Shown: positions 17,764 through 26,516 of the stretch, one piece after another
How the letters are laid out: each line of letters opens with the position of its first letter
How positions within the stretch are numbered: the first letter of the stretch is position 1
NCBI RefSeq assembly: GCF_003841485.1
Contig: NZ_REFY01000003.1
Span: 62,001 to 126,000, forward strand
Source: Natrarchaeobius halalkaliphilus
GTDB lineage: Archaea; Halobacteriota; Halobacteria; Halobacteriales; Natrialbaceae
Direction of reading: 5' to 3'
DNA: 64,000 nt
Made by a program: the position numbers and the translations under genes
The notes under the pieces: generated by a model
Databases searched by the model: none
Told to the model about the DNA's origin: nothing
The model's input: only the letters and a program-made list of their open reading frames with translations

Positions 17764-18900
17764 TTATACTACTTTGACGAGCCGAGTCGTAAACCGGCCG
17801 GTTCGGACCCGTAGCCAGCCACGGAGTGCCTCATCGATCTCACCGTCGTCCGTATCGACGCGAAGGACGTCTATCCCGTCGAGTTTTTCGCCGGATGCGA
17901 CGACCTCGATCTCGTCGGCACGTCCGATCACCGCCGGCGAAATCTGGTGGTTGCCACGGCCGAAGACGAATCCCTGACCGCCGATGGGCGAGACGATAAT
18001 CGTAACCGGGTCCTCAAGAACCTCGAGAATCTCCGACTCCGCGGCGTCGCGAGCGAGTACCTCACCGTCTCGCCAGACGTCGACGCCGAGCGGTGAGGGT
18101 TCGATCTCGAGTTCGGTTTCGATCGCTCCGACGGTGCCGCCGGGACCGAACACGTACGTCCGGCTTGAATCGATCTCGCGAGCGAAACCGGCCGCAAGCG
18201 AGTCGACGCTCCCGCCGGAAATCTGCTTGCTCGACTGGACAGCGGGTGCGACGGGAACCGACACCACGGCCCGTAGTTGCGTTCTGACCTCGCCGTCGCG
18301 GTAGGCCGCTTCGTCGATATCCGTCACCTCGCGGGACTCGACGCGATCGAACTCGGCAGCGATCCGGCCTGCGTCGGACGGCGTCACGGCGAAGACCGAC
18401 GAGTAGATTTTGACGCCTGCCGGGACACCCAGCATCGGAACCTGACTTTTGTCATCCGCGGTGTCGGTGAGTACGGACGCGACGTCGACGGCCGTTCCGT
18501 CGCCACCGACGAACAAAACGAGATCGACGCCCTGCTCCAGAAACGCACCGACCGCACCGCGAGTATCGTCCGCAGTCGTTCCGGCCTCGTCCGGTTCGAG
18601 ACCGGACGAGTCGTGACCGGTCCGTTCGGACCGGTTCTCGAGACTCGAGGCGGTGTACACGACTTCGGGTTCGTAGCCCGCGTCTCGAGCAGCGTCCTCT
18701 CCCATAACGGCGGCGGCCGTATAGACGGTCAGGTCGGGCGTGCGTCGGTAGAGCGAGCGGAGCGCCTGGCGGGCGCGCTCCGGTGCTCGTGGCTCTGCAC
18801 CCCGTTGCCGCGCCTCCTCGAGCGTTCCGTCGGTTCCTTTCAGGCCGACCCGACCGCCCATTCCAGCGATCGGGTTGACCACGACACCGAGTGAGTCCAT
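17764..18900 (-). CDS. ATP-NAD kinase family protein
   Basis: A 378-residue protein of the NAD-kinase/diacylglycerol-kinase superfamily. The N-terminus has GVVVNPIAGMGGRVGLKGTDG, a phosphate-binding-type loop, and the nucleotide motif VGGDGTAVDVASV lies near the middle. The C-terminal half has VSPIGGQGFVFGRGNHQ, which fits the ligand-binding beta domain. It is longer than typical NAD kinase and matches the archaeal ATP-NAD-kinase-like group (AcoX-like), whose substrate is not firmly known. It may phosphorylate NAD(H) or another small molecule. Confidence 0.8.
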   Translation of the reverse strand: MDSLGVVVNPIAGMGGRVGLKGTDGTLEEARQRGAEPRAPERARQALRSLYRRTPDLTVYTAAAVMGEDAARDAGYEPEVVYTASSLENRSERTGHDSSGLEPDEAGTTADDTRGAVGAFLEQGVDLVLFVGGDGTAVDVASVLTDTADDKSQVPMLGVPAGVKIYSSVFAVTPSDAGRIAAEFDRVESREVTDIDEAAYRDGEVRTQLRAVVSVPVAPAVQSSKQISGGSVDSLAAGFAREIDSSRTYVFGPGGTVGAIETELEIEPSPLGVDVWRDGEVLARDAAESEILEVLEDPVTIIVSPIGGQGFVFGRGNHQISPAVIGRADEIEVVASGEKLDGIDVLRVDTDDGEIDEALRGWLRVRTGRFTTRLVKVV

Positions 18901-19014
18901 AGCCGTGGTAAGGAGGGTCGGCCCAAAAGAAGTCTGATGTCCCTACGGGCGGATCAGGTCGATCTCGAGGCGAGTTCCTGTAGAACTAAGGGGGCTCGGA
19001 ACCGAGCGGCGGAC

Positions 19015-19140
19015 ATGAACGCACTCACCGCAACGCTCCTTCAGACCGAACCGGCGTTACCGATGGACGTCGTTGGCTGGGGTACGTTAGTGCTGGCGCT
19101 GGTCGTCGTCCTCGTCTGGCTCGCGTACCTGTATCGCTAA
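19015..19140 (+). CDS. Tiny single-span membrane protein
   Basis: A 41-residue protein, MNALTATLLQTEPALP followed by a single membrane helix ending LVWLAYLYR. The stop (19138-19140) overlaps the stop of the convergent cinA-like gene. The coding case rests on the Ala/Leu/Val-rich helix with clean haloarchaeal codon usage and on similar tiny proteins in related genomes that I recall. An upstream in-frame start at 18937 would add residues without coding character. Confidence 0.5.
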   Translation: MNALTATLLQTEPALPMDVVGWGTLVLALVVVLVWLAYLYR

Positions 19141-19832
19141 GCATCTCCCGAGACGGTTTCCGATCGTTCCCGTAACCACGCCGTGGCCCGTTCGACGCTC
19201 GTCTCGTCGGTGCTTTCGATGGCGATCCGAACGAACTCCCCCGGATAGCTGCCGACGGAGACGTCGAACTCCGCACGGAGCCGTTCGACCCGGTCGAGCA
19301 GCGCGCTTTCGGGTTCGTCGATGACGACCACCTCACGGTGTGTCGGCGTCCCCGAAAACTCGGATTCCACCGTCTCGAACATCGCTCGCATTTCGCTGGG
19401 GACGCCGGGGAGAACGTAAACACCCTCGAGTACCGCACCAGGTGCGACCCCGACGTCGTTGTGAAGCGCCCGCGCACCTGCGGGAAGATCAGCCGTCCCG
19501 TCCGTCAGATCGTCGTTCGAGTACCCCTCCTGTTCGAGCCAGACGAGTGCGCCGTCGTGTTCCTCGAGTGATCGTCCGAGAGCGGCGGCGACTCCCTCCA
19601 TCGTGACGTCGTCGTGAGTCGGTCCGAGCCCGCCGGTGACGATCACGGCGTCGTATTCGGCGCGATACTCGTTGACTACGCGGGCGATGTCCCCGATTCG
19701 GTCGGGGAGTGTCGTAATCCGGTCGACGGAGACGCCACGGTCCGTGAGTCGTTCACAGAGCCAGGTGGCGTTCGTATCCGTCGTCCGTCCCGCGAGCAGT
19801 TCGTCACCGACCGTTACGACAGCCGCGTTCAT
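19137..19832 (-). CDS. CinA-like molybdopterin-binding-domain protein
   Basis: A 231-residue protein with the MoaB/Mog-type domain that begins the CinA family: VTVGDELLAGRTTDTNATWL near residues 5-24, VTGGLGPTHDDVT near 65-77 and YVLPGVPSEM near 133-142. The C-terminal nicotinamide-nucleotide deamidase domain of bacterial CinA is missing, as is usual in archaea. The family N-domain has been linked to ADP-ribose/NAD-derivative hydrolysis; activity here is inferred. The ATG at 19832 is chosen over an upstream start because homologues begin MxAxVVTVGDE. Confidence 0.85.
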   Translation of the reverse strand: MNAAVVTVGDELLAGRTTDTNATWLCERLTDRGVSVDRITTLPDRIGDIARVVNEYRAEYDAVIVTGGLGPTHDDVTMEGVAAALGRSLEEHDGALVWLEQEGYSNDDLTDGTADLPAGARALHNDVGVAPGAVLEGVYVLPGVPSEMRAMFETVESEFSGTPTHREVVVIDEPESALLDRVERLRAEFDVSVGSYPGEFVRIAIESTDETSVERATAWLRERSETVSGDA

Positions 19833-19920
19833 ACGCCCCGTTTGTACCCCGCGTTCATAGGTATCTCGTCCGCCGGTCGTTGCCCGGGACGTGGATCGAA
19901 CTGAATACCGGGCGGACGGC

Positions 19921-20002
19921 TGATACGGTCTGTTATGCTTCGGTACCGGTGATCGCTGCCAGGTCCGAGCCATCACCGGTAAAACGTTATAACGGTCCGT
20001 AC
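19921..20002. repeat. Palindromic repeat, copy A
   Basis: About 80 bases opening TGATACGGTCTGTTATG and closing ACGTTATAACGGTCCGTA. The two ends are imperfect inverted copies (TACGGTCTGTTAT against TACGGACCGTTAT) and inner arms ACCGGTGAT / ATCACCGGT extend the stem. It lies between the divergent cinA-like and winged-helix genes. It is very similar to copy B in the same orientation, 520 bases to the right. Unlike the other copies it does not follow the stop of a recognised gene. Confidence 0.8.
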
Positions 20003-20090
20003 GACGCAATCTCTGATCACGACTGTTCAGTACTGATGAGACTCACGACAACCGCAAGATTCAATTCTGATAATTGGGAACAGTGCAACG

Positions 20091-20441
20091 ATGTCTCATC
20101 CGGACACAACCCCCACCGAGTCGGCTGGCATTCTTTCCGCACTCGGAAGCAAGTACAGTGCAGAGATACTCTGTGCTGCAGGAACCCCGAAATCGGCGCA
20201 GGCACTGAGCGACGACATCGAGATTCCGATCGCGACCTGCTATCGACGAATCGAAGAACTCGTCGACGCGGGCCTGTTGAGTTGTGAGGGACGGCAACTT
20301 TCCGAAGAGGGTCGTCGAACGAACATCTACCGGCGAACCCTCGACGAGCTCGAGGTCGATTTTGCGGACACGCGGCCACGGTTCTCTCGGAAACGACGCA
20401 CCGAAGCCAAAAATCAACTCCAAGACCAACTCGAGGACTGA
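20091..20441 (+). CDS. Winged-helix (ArsR-like) transcriptional regulator
   Basis: A 116-residue protein. Residues 10-75 form a winged helix: SALGSKYSAEILCAAG, the recognition-helix phrase IPIATCYRRIEELVDAGLL and the wing with GRRTNIYRRTLDE. The C-terminus is basic (RPRFSRKRRTEAKN). It resembles the regulator at 33033-33380 in layout and motif order, including xTIYRRL/ATCYRRI. The gene sits exactly between two direct copies of the palindromic repeat, and its TGA stop forms the first bases of copy B. Target genes are unknown; autoregulation is plausible. Confidence 0.85.
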   Translation: MSHPDTTPTESAGILSALGSKYSAEILCAAGTPKSAQALSDDIEIPIATCYRRIEELVDAGLLSCEGRQLSEEGRRTNIYRRTLDELEVDFADTRPRFSRKRRTEAKNQLQDQLED

Positions 20442-20518
20442 TACGGCCTGTTATGATTCGTTACCGGTGATCGCTACCCCGTCCGAGCGAACACCGTAAA
20501 ACGTTATAACGAACCGTA
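20439..20518. repeat. Palindromic repeat, copy B
   Basis: Opens TGATACGGCCTGTTATG and closes AACGTTATAACGAACCGTA, about 80 bases with imperfect inverted ends. The TGA is the stop codon of the winged-helix gene. It aligns with copy A along nearly its whole length, including the centre, so the two are recent duplicates or have been homogenised. A stem-loop here could act as a 3' processing or termination signal for the gene. Confidence 0.8.
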
Positions 20519-20610
20519 CGGTTGCTCGACAGCCAGTGCATCGACAGCACAGTATTTCGTTCCTGCCTTCGATATCCCCGTCAGTACCGACCAACGGGGA
20601 TCACGTAGAG

Positions 20611-20631
20611 TTAAGTATTCTCGAGAGAATA
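20611..20631 (+). promoter_or_regulatory. queD promoter with overlapping inverted repeat
   Basis: TTAAGTATT gives a TATA-like box about 25 bases before ATG 20639. TATTCTC (20616-20622) and GAGAATA (20625-20631) are perfect seven-base arms with a two-base gap that cover the box edge and the expected transcription start. That is where an archaeal repressor would bind, so regulation of the queDEC operon by a dimeric protein is possible. No regulator is identified. Confidence 0.5.
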
Positions 20632-20638
20632 TCTTGGT

Positions 20639-21127
20639 ATGGCCACAGACTTCTCTGAAGATGGTGTGGATGTGTCCACCGATTCTCAGACAGCCGGGCT
20701 GCCAGTAGCAGGAACACGGCGTGTCCTGCACATCGGTCGCGACCGACCAATACGGGTCAGTGCTGGCCATCGGATTCTCCATCACGACGGCAAGTGTTCG
20801 CGACCGCACGGACACAACTACGAACTGACCGTCACCATCGCCGGAACCCTAACCGACGAGGGGTGGGTCGTCGACAAGAGCGAGGTCACGGAGGTCATCG
20901 ACCAGTGGGACCACATGTTCTTGCTCGAGCGAGGAGACCCACTCATCGAGGCGTTTTCTGCGGCGGGTGACGAGGACGCGCTCGTCGTCCTCGAGCACCC
21001 GCCCACGGCGGAGGTGATGAGCCTCGTCCTCGAGGATCGCCTCGAGTCGGAACTCCCCGGGAACGTCTCTGAGGTGGCCGTGACGGTCAGCGAGACGAGC
21101 GAACTTTGTGGGGGGAGCGATCGCTGA
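20639..21127 (+). CDS. queD: 6-carboxy-5,6,7,8-tetrahydropterin synthase QueD
   Basis: A 162-residue enzyme that converts dihydroneopterin triphosphate to 6-carboxytetrahydropterin, the second step to preQ0. Seen are the zinc/active-site motifs VSAGHRILH, KCSRPHGHNYEL (catalytic Cys with the His pair), the His in WDHMFLL and PPTAEVMS near the end. An N-terminal leader of about 40 residues precedes the core. It is the first gene of the queD-queE-queC operon with one base between its TGA and the queE ATG. In archaea the product feeds archaeosine at position 15 of tRNA. Confidence 0.93.
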   Translation: MATDFSEDGVDVSTDSQTAGLPVAGTRRVLHIGRDRPIRVSAGHRILHHDGKCSRPHGHNYELTVTIAGTLTDEGWVVDKSEVTEVIDQWDHMFLLERGDPLIEAFSAAGDEDALVVLEHPPTAEVMSLVLEDRLESELPGNVSEVAVTVSETSELCGGSDR

Positions 21128-21128
21128 G

Positions 21129-21947
21129 ATGCCGGTATCGGAGACGACCGATCGGAAGGCCGTCGCGGGCCTCGACGGGACCGCGTCCGAAAGCGACCGA
21201 GATGACGCTACGACAGATCCCAACGGGCTCCCGATCAACGAGTTGTTCTACTCGCTCCAGGGCGAGGGTCGCCTGGCTGGAACGCCATCGGTGTTCGTCC
21301 GAACGAGCGGCTGCAACCTTCGGTGTTGGTTCTGTGATTCTTATCACACCTCCTGGGAGCCGACCCATGCCTGGCTCGAGCTGAGCGAAATCGTAGCCGA
21401 GATCGAAACCTACGACGCCGACCACGTCGTTCTGACCGGCGGTGAACCACTCCTTCACGAGCGAAGCGCCGATCTCCTCGACGAACTTGCCAGCCGCGAC
21501 TATCACACGACAGTCGAGACGAACGGAACGATCTACCGGGATGGGCCGATCGATCTCGTTTCGATCAGCCCAAAACTCGAATCCAGTACGCCGACTCCGG
21601 AGCGCTCCCCGTCGGACGAGGACGATACTAGCTGGGAGCGCCGTCACGAAGCCGATCGGATCGATCTCGAGTCGTTCACCGCGCTCATCGAGGACACCGA
21701 GTTTCAACTCAAGTTCGTCGTCACCGACGACGGTGACCTCCCGGAGATTCTGTCCGTGATAGCGGAACTTCGGGACGCTGCCGACGTTCCGATCCGTGAC
21801 GATGACGTCCTCCTGATGCCCGAGGGTGCGACGCGCGAACGGCTCGCGGAAACGCGCGGACGGGTCGCAGAACTCGCGATGGAGTACGGCTTCCGATATA
21901 CACCGCGTCTGCACGTCGATCTCTGGAACGACGCGCCCGAAACGTAA
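21129..21947 (+). CDS. queE: 7-carboxy-7-deazaguanine synthase QueE (radical SAM)
   Basis: A 272-residue radical SAM enzyme that rearranges 6-carboxytetrahydropterin to 7-carboxy-7-deazaguanine. The iron-sulfur cluster cysteines are in SGCNLRCWFCD (CX3CX2C), the substrate region in LFYSLQGEG before it, and the SAM-binding motif VVLTGGEPLL follows. The C-terminus has LMPEGATRE and FRYTPRLHV as in the family. The ATG at 21129 follows the queD stop immediately; an upstream GTG at 21108 would overlap queD. A central insert of about 35 acidic residues is probably a halophile loop. Confidence 0.94.
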   Translation: MPVSETTDRKAVAGLDGTASESDRDDATTDPNGLPINELFYSLQGEGRLAGTPSVFVRTSGCNLRCWFCDSYHTSWEPTHAWLELSEIVAEIETYDADHVVLTGGEPLLHERSADLLDELASRDYHTTVETNGTIYRDGPIDLVSISPKLESSTPTPERSPSDEDDTSWERRHEADRIDLESFTALIEDTEFQLKFVVTDDGDLPEILSVIAELRDAADVPIRDDDVLLMPEGATRERLAETRGRVAELAMEYGFRYTPRLHVDLWNDAPET

Positions 21948-21970
21948 TTCGATACAGACCCGAACACACC

Positions 21971-22744
21971 ATGACGATAGACGAAAACACTGACAGCGAT
22001 ACCGGAACCGACGATCCGGTCGAACCCGCCCTCGAGTTCGCGGCCGAACCGACCGACGGACGCGCCGTTGTCCTCCTGTCGGGCGGCATGGACAGCGCGA
22101 CCGCCGCCTACGCCGCCCGCGACCGCGGGTACGAACTCTGTTGCTTGCACACCACCTACGGCCAGCGGACGGAAGACCGAGAGCACGACTGCGCCCGGAA
22201 ACTCGCGAGCGAGCTCACAGCCTCCGATTTCCTGCGGATCGAGACCGACCATCTTGCAGAAATCGGTGCCTCGAGTCTCACCGACGACGGGATGGCACTC
22301 GAAGACGCCGATACGGAACGCGACGAGATTCCGTCTTCGTACGTCCCCTTTCGGAACGCGAACCTGCTCTCGATGGCCGTCTCTTACGCCGAGGCGACCG
22401 ACTGTGAGACGGTGGTCATCGGCGCACACAGCGAGGACTTCTCGGGTTATCCCGACTGTCGTCCCCAGTTTTTCGAAGCGTTCGAGCGGCTGGTCGCGGT
22501 CGGAACGAAACCCGGAACCGAGATCACGATCGACGCACCGTTCGTCGACTGGTCGAAAACCGAGATAGCGGAGTACGGTATCGACCTCGGGGTTCCGTAC
22601 GAACACACCTGGAGTTGCTACCGCGAGAACGAACCCGCCTGCGGGACCTGCGATGCGTGTGCGTACCGGCTGCAGGCCTTCCAGCGAATCGGCGTACGCG
22701 ATCCGATCGCGTACGAGCGTCGACCGTCGTACACCGACGGCTGA
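21971..22744 (+). CDS. queC: 7-cyano-7-deazaguanine synthase QueC
   Basis: A 257-residue PP-loop ATPase that turns 7-carboxy-7-deazaguanine and ammonia into preQ0. The P-loop VVLLSGGMDSAT is near residues 34-45, GAHSEDFSGYPDCR follows in the middle, and the zinc site CYRENEPACGTCDAC near residue 217 has all four cysteines. It is the last gene of the operon, 23 bases after queE. preQ0 is then inserted into tRNA by archaeal TGT, which is not in the window. Confidence 0.95.
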   Translation: MTIDENTDSDTGTDDPVEPALEFAAEPTDGRAVVLLSGGMDSATAAYAARDRGYELCCLHTTYGQRTEDREHDCARKLASELTASDFLRIETDHLAEIGASSLTDDGMALEDADTERDEIPSSYVPFRNANLLSMAVSYAEATDCETVVIGAHSEDFSGYPDCRPQFFEAFERLVAVGTKPGTEITIDAPFVDWSKTEIAEYGIDLGVPYEHTWSCYRENEPACGTCDACAYRLQAFQRIGVRDPIAYERRPSYTDG

Positions 22745-22890
22745 CGCTGTCGGATGGTGGTGCGGTGGGCGGACGTCTCCGAGACGGACGTCGACACCGA
22801 TCTTTGTTACTTACGGGACCGAACACTGGTCGACACCAAAAATCGTGCACAACAGTTCCTCGTCGCCGGCATCGTCGTTGCTCGAGAACC

Positions 22891-24129
22891 CTACCAGGCT
22901 CGTTCGAGAACCCCTTCGATCTCCTCCGGGTCCGGGTCGAATCCCGGTGGGGCATTCGCCATGAACGAATCAGCGAGGATCGCTTTCGCGACGGCGGGGA
23001 ACTCCGCGCGGGCAGGACCGTCGACGTCCCGAAGGCGGGTCGGAAGCCCCAGCGCGTCGCGAACGTCCATCACGCACTCGAGAACCGCTTTCGCCGGATC
23101 GGCCGCGTCGTCGACACCCAGTCCGGCCGCGAGCGTCGTCACTCGTGCGTCGACCGCGTCGTCGTCGAAGAGGAACTCGAGAACGTGGGGAACGACGATC
23201 GCGTGGGCGGCCCCTTGCTGGACATCGTACGTTCGAGTGAGTCCGTGACCGAAGGAGTGGACGACCGAGAGCGTCGTTTCGCCCGGACGCGAGATGCCGT
23301 ACTGAACGAGAACGGTGCCCTCGAGCAGCGTTTCGAACGTGCCGATCCCGCGATCGCCGCGGCCGTACGAACGTATCCCGTCCGCGAGCAACCCGATCCC
23401 TCGGGAGGCCGTCGCGTCCGTCACCGGCGTCGCGTTGTTCGCATAGACCGTCTCGACTCCCTTGTCGAACCCGTTCATCACCGATCTCGACAGTATCGAT
23501 TCGGGAGTCGTCGCGACGAGGCTCGGATCGTAGAACGCCGCCGTCGGCATCAGTTCCGGTCCGGAAATCCCGCCGCCGATCTCCTCGTCGACCAGTCCCG
23601 ACTCGGGCGAGGCGGTGACGCCTGCGACCTGCGAGAGATCCGCCCCGGCAAGCGTCGTCGGAATCGCAACGATCGGAATCAGTCCCTCATCGGGAACGGT
23701 AATCGTTCCTCGATCGGAAAACTCCGCGCCGATGTCCGAACGCGAACGTCCGGACGCGGCGAGGGTGCTGAGTACCTTTGCGACGTCGAGGCTGCTCCCG
23801 CCACCGAGACTGATCAGAACGTCGACATCCTCCGCGTGGAGGCGCTCGAGTCCGTCGAAGGCGGTTCCGAGACGTTTTTTCGGCGTCGTTTCGTCGAAGA
23901 CTGTCGCTAACCGGCTTCCCAGACCCGATTTCACCGGATCGATCACGTCTGGTGATCCTCCGACCGTCGATCCACAGACGATCATCGCTCGCTCGAATCC
24001 CCGTCGTTCGAGTTCGTCCTCGAGCCCGTCGACGGAATCCGCACCGAATCTGAGCGCGGGTGGCTCGTATTCGAATCTGAACGCTGATGTCCTCTCGTGA
24101 TCGTCGATTTCCGAATCCGATCTCGTCAT
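22891..24129 (-). CDS. Iron-containing alcohol dehydrogenase family protein
   Basis: A 412-residue group III dehydrogenase. The nucleotide-binding domain shows SLGGGSSLDVAKV and PTTLAGADLSQVAG. The helical domain has the metal ligands in VHSFGHGL and later GAAHAIVVPH. The enzyme should oxidise an alcohol or reduce an aldehyde/ketone with NAD(P). The first about 20 residues are a hydrophilic leader. It converges with queC and shares no operon; the substrate is unknown. The upstream region is AT-rich. Confidence 0.88.
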   Translation of the reverse strand: MTRSDSEIDDHERTSAFRFEYEPPALRFGADSVDGLEDELERRGFERAMIVCGSTVGGSPDVIDPVKSGLGSRLATVFDETTPKKRLGTAFDGLERLHAEDVDVLISLGGGSSLDVAKVLSTLAASGRSRSDIGAEFSDRGTITVPDEGLIPIVAIPTTLAGADLSQVAGVTASPESGLVDEEIGGGISGPELMPTAAFYDPSLVATTPESILSRSVMNGFDKGVETVYANNATPVTDATASRGIGLLADGIRSYGRGDRGIGTFETLLEGTVLVQYGISRPGETTLSVVHSFGHGLTRTYDVQQGAAHAIVVPHVLEFLFDDDAVDARVTTLAAGLGVDDAADPAKAVLECVMDVRDALGLPTRLRDVDGPARAEFPAVAKAILADSFMANAPPGFDPDPEEIEGVLERAW

Positions 24130-24514
24130 GCTCAGCCCTACGAACCGGGTCGTGTTAAAGACACGAACAGCGGCGATTCACTCCCTCGAATCCGGGACTC
24201 GAAAATACCAACGAGTATTCACCATCTAATGGTAATAGCTGTTGAGTCAATGACAACTATATGGTCCTTAGACCCGATATAATATCAAAAGTCTAATATT
24301 ACTCGAAACTGAGCGCGTTTCATCCTGCTCAGAAGCGAGAATATGAACACAAAATATTACGTTTCTGAACGAGGATTGCTGATTGCAGGGGTGCGATGTG
24401 CGGTCTTATCTGGAACCTCGAACTCGAAATATTAAAAATATAACAACATAGGTGAAAACGATTTATACTGGGAGTGTAAGTATCCAGTACGACATTCAAT
24501 AAGGTATCTACAGT
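24130..24514. other. AT-rich intergenic region with promoter of the prepilin-like operon
   Basis: The region is clearly richer in A/T than its surroundings. GATTTATACTGG at about 24460-24471 is a good TATA box about 50 bases before ATG 24515, so the first pilin-like gene would have a short leader. The left part should hold the promoter for the leftward alcohol dehydrogenase. No gene or repeat of the palindrome family was seen. Confidence 0.5.
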
Positions 24515-24976
24515 ATGACTATTAAACAGAGTAACCGCGGCCAAACTCATTTCGACTTTTTGATTGGATTTTCCGTTTTTATCGTTGCAGTCATGCTCGT
24601 CTTCGCCTCGGCGCCGCAGTTGATCGCCCCCTTTAGCGAGAGCGATGCGGCGGACCCGCTTCGAGCCGACCGAGTCGCCACCGATCTCGCGGAATCGACG
24701 TTCGTCGATACGCCATCCTCGACGCAGATCAATACGACGGCGGCTACGGCGTTCTTCGACGAACCCGACGACGTCCACACTACGGTCGGTCTCGATACCC
24801 GAACGCCGCTCAACATCTCTGTCGTCAGCACGGAGTCCGGAGAGCCGCTCTCGAGTAACGGCGTCGAGTACACGTTCGGTGAACCGGTCCCCGAACGAGC
24901 GGGGCAGGTCTCCGTCACGCAGCGGGTTCTTCAGGTGGACGACGAATCGTACTGGCTGTCCGTGAGGGTGTGGTAA
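24515..24976 (+). CDS. Prepilin-like protein 1
   Basis: A 153-residue protein with a class III-like signal: a short charged leader ending NRG at residues 7-9, then QTHFDFLIGFSVFIVAVML as a continuous hydrophobic helix. Prepilin peptidase (PibD) normally cuts after such an RG. The mature part is acidic with a beta-rich look. I recall this as a haloarchaeal DUF (DUF7287-like), not certain. It opens a run of five genes with two-base gaps or overlaps, so the products should act together at the cell surface or in a pseudopilus. Confidence 0.75.
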   Translation: MTIKQSNRGQTHFDFLIGFSVFIVAVMLVFASAPQLIAPFSESDAADPLRADRVATDLAESTFVDTPSSTQINTTAATAFFDEPDDVHTTVGLDTRTPLNISVVSTESGEPLSSNGVEYTFGEPVPERAGQVSVTQRVLQVDDESYWLSVRVW

Positions 24977-24978
24977 CG

Positions 24979-25566
24979 ATGGCACGAGGACAGATACACG
25001 CACTCGAGGGGATTTTGGCCGCGGTGTTGCTCGTGTTGAGCCTCGTCTTCGCACTCCAGGTGTCGGCAGTCACTCCGATGACCGAGAGTACGTCGAGCCA
25101 ACACATCGAGAATCAACAGCGAGCCGTTGGACAGGGGCTGCTCGAGGCGGCGGCCGAAGACGGATCGCTCAAAACCGCACTGTTGTACTGGGACAACGAC
25201 GCCGAGACGTACCACGGTTCGAACGAGGATCACCGCTACACCAGCGGTTTGCCGGACGACCTCCGGTTGGGATCCGAGCTTCGGCGGACGATCACCGAGC
25301 GGGGAATCGCTTTCAATCTCCACGTCAACTACGTCGACGACGGGGAAATCAGTTCTCGAACGCTCGTTACGCAGGGTGAACCAAGCGACCACGCCGTGAC
25401 CGTGACCGAGACGGTGACGCTCTTCGAGGACGACACGCTGTTCGATTCCAGCGGTGATCCCACCGACGTAACGCTTCAGGACGCCGAAGAGTTCTACGTT
25501 CCGAACGAAGCCGACGGGGCGCTATACAACGTGGTCGAAATCGAGTTGAGACTATGGCGGATGTGA
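24979..25566 (+). CDS. Prepilin-like protein 2
   Basis: A 195-residue protein beginning MARGQIHALEGILAAVLLV: an extremely short leader with RG at residues 3-4 followed by a hydrophobic helix of about 22 residues. The external part is acidic. ATG 24979 is two bases after the stop of gene 1; a GTG nine bases upstream is possible but would give a less typical leader. It overlaps the next gene by 13 bases. Function unknown; a minor pilin or pseudopilin role is inferred from the leader and context. Confidence 0.75.
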   Translation: MARGQIHALEGILAAVLLVLSLVFALQVSAVTPMTESTSSQHIENQQRAVGQGLLEAAAEDGSLKTALLYWDNDAETYHGSNEDHRYTSGLPDDLRLGSELRRTITERGIAFNLHVNYVDDGEISSRTLVTQGEPSDHAVTVTETVTLFEDDTLFDSSGDPTDVTLQDAEEFYVPNEADGALYNVVEIELRLWRM

Positions 25567-26516
25567 GGGGACGGGATGCGCCCCGGAGAGACGAGGATGG
25601 GTCGGTCCACCGCGGACAGCTCCTCCTCGTCATGGGAGTGATGATCGCGCTCACACTCGTGTTCCTCGCCGTCCTATTGAACAGCGTCATCTACGCGGAA
25701 AACCTCGGAACACGAGGGAGCGATATCGGCGGCAACGACGCCGTTCAGTTCGAATCGGCGGTTCAGGACGCCGGTGAAGGTTTCGTAACCGCGACAAATC
25801 GGGACGCGGACTCTCAGGATCACGACCCCCTCGTCAGTGAGTTCGACGAATCGATAGCGGACTGGGACGACCTGTCGAGATCTCATCTCGTCCGGGACGG
25901 ACACTACGCTTCGCTTTCGTTCGATCGGACGCCATCCAGCCCGTCGAATGGATCACAGATCCGACAAAGTGAGAGCGGCTCGTTCCAGAACGCCAACGAC
26001 GAGAGCGCTTGGGCCGTCGTCGAGAACGCCGACGTTCGAAACTACTCGATGACGATCCACGACGTGAGTGACGACTTTCTGCTGTCGGTTTCGACCGCCG
26101 ACGGGGAGTGGAACCTGACCGTTGGGGACGGAAGCGAGACGACGGTAACTACGGAGAGAGACGGAAACGTCATCGCCGACTGTACGGTGCACGACGAACC
26201 GTTCGAGATCGATTTCGTCGCCGGAACGGTCGATGGCGACTACTGTAACGGTGAGCCGGTGACGTTCGCGGGAGATCTCGAGGCACCCTACGGAACGATC
26301 GAGTACGCAAACGCCAGCGCGGTCGAAGGGACGTACACGCTGACGGTGAACAGTACCGACCCCCTGTCGTCGAACAGCTTCAACCAACCGGGCGAGGACG
26401 AGCCGGTTGCCGTCGCCGGAATCTACGCTGCCGACGTTTCGCTGATGTACGAAACCGAGCGAATCGAGTACGAATCGACCGTCACCGCCGCCCCAAACAC
26501 TCATTATGGACGATAG
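25554..26516 (+). CDS. Prepilin-like protein 3 (largest of the coupled set)
   Basis: A 320-residue protein. After a 20-residue hydrophilic leader, HRG at 19-21 precedes QLLLVMGVMIALTLVFLAVL, a long hydrophobic helix that fits a PibD-processed N-terminus. The external domain is large, acidic and rich in Ser, Thr and Asn, with several N-glycosylation sequons (for example NYS, NLT, NAS, NST). The overlaps with both neighbours (13 and 11 bases) imply translational coupling. By size it could be the tip or adhesive member of the set. Confidence 0.72.
   Translation: MADVRGRDAPRRDEDGSVHRGQLLLVMGVMIALTLVFLAVLLNSVIYAENLGTRGSDIGGNDAVQFESAVQDAGEGFVTATNRDADSQDHDPLVSEFDESIADWDDLSRSHLVRDGHYASLSFDRTPSSPSNGSQIRQSESGSFQNANDESAWAVVENADVRNYSMTIHDVSDDFLLSVSTADGEWNLTVGDGSETTVTTERDGNVIADCTVHDEPFEIDFVAGTVDGDYCNGEPVTFAGDLEAPYGTIEYANASAVEGTYTLTVNSTDPLSSNSFNQPGEDEPVAVAGIYAADVSLMYETERIEYESTVTAAPNTHYGR

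Noticed and set aside
22930-22950. A tRNA T-arm-like sequence (CCGGGTCGAATCCCGG).
   Set aside because: It lies inside the well-supported alcohol dehydrogenase gene, and no acceptor, D or anticodon arms can be folded around it.
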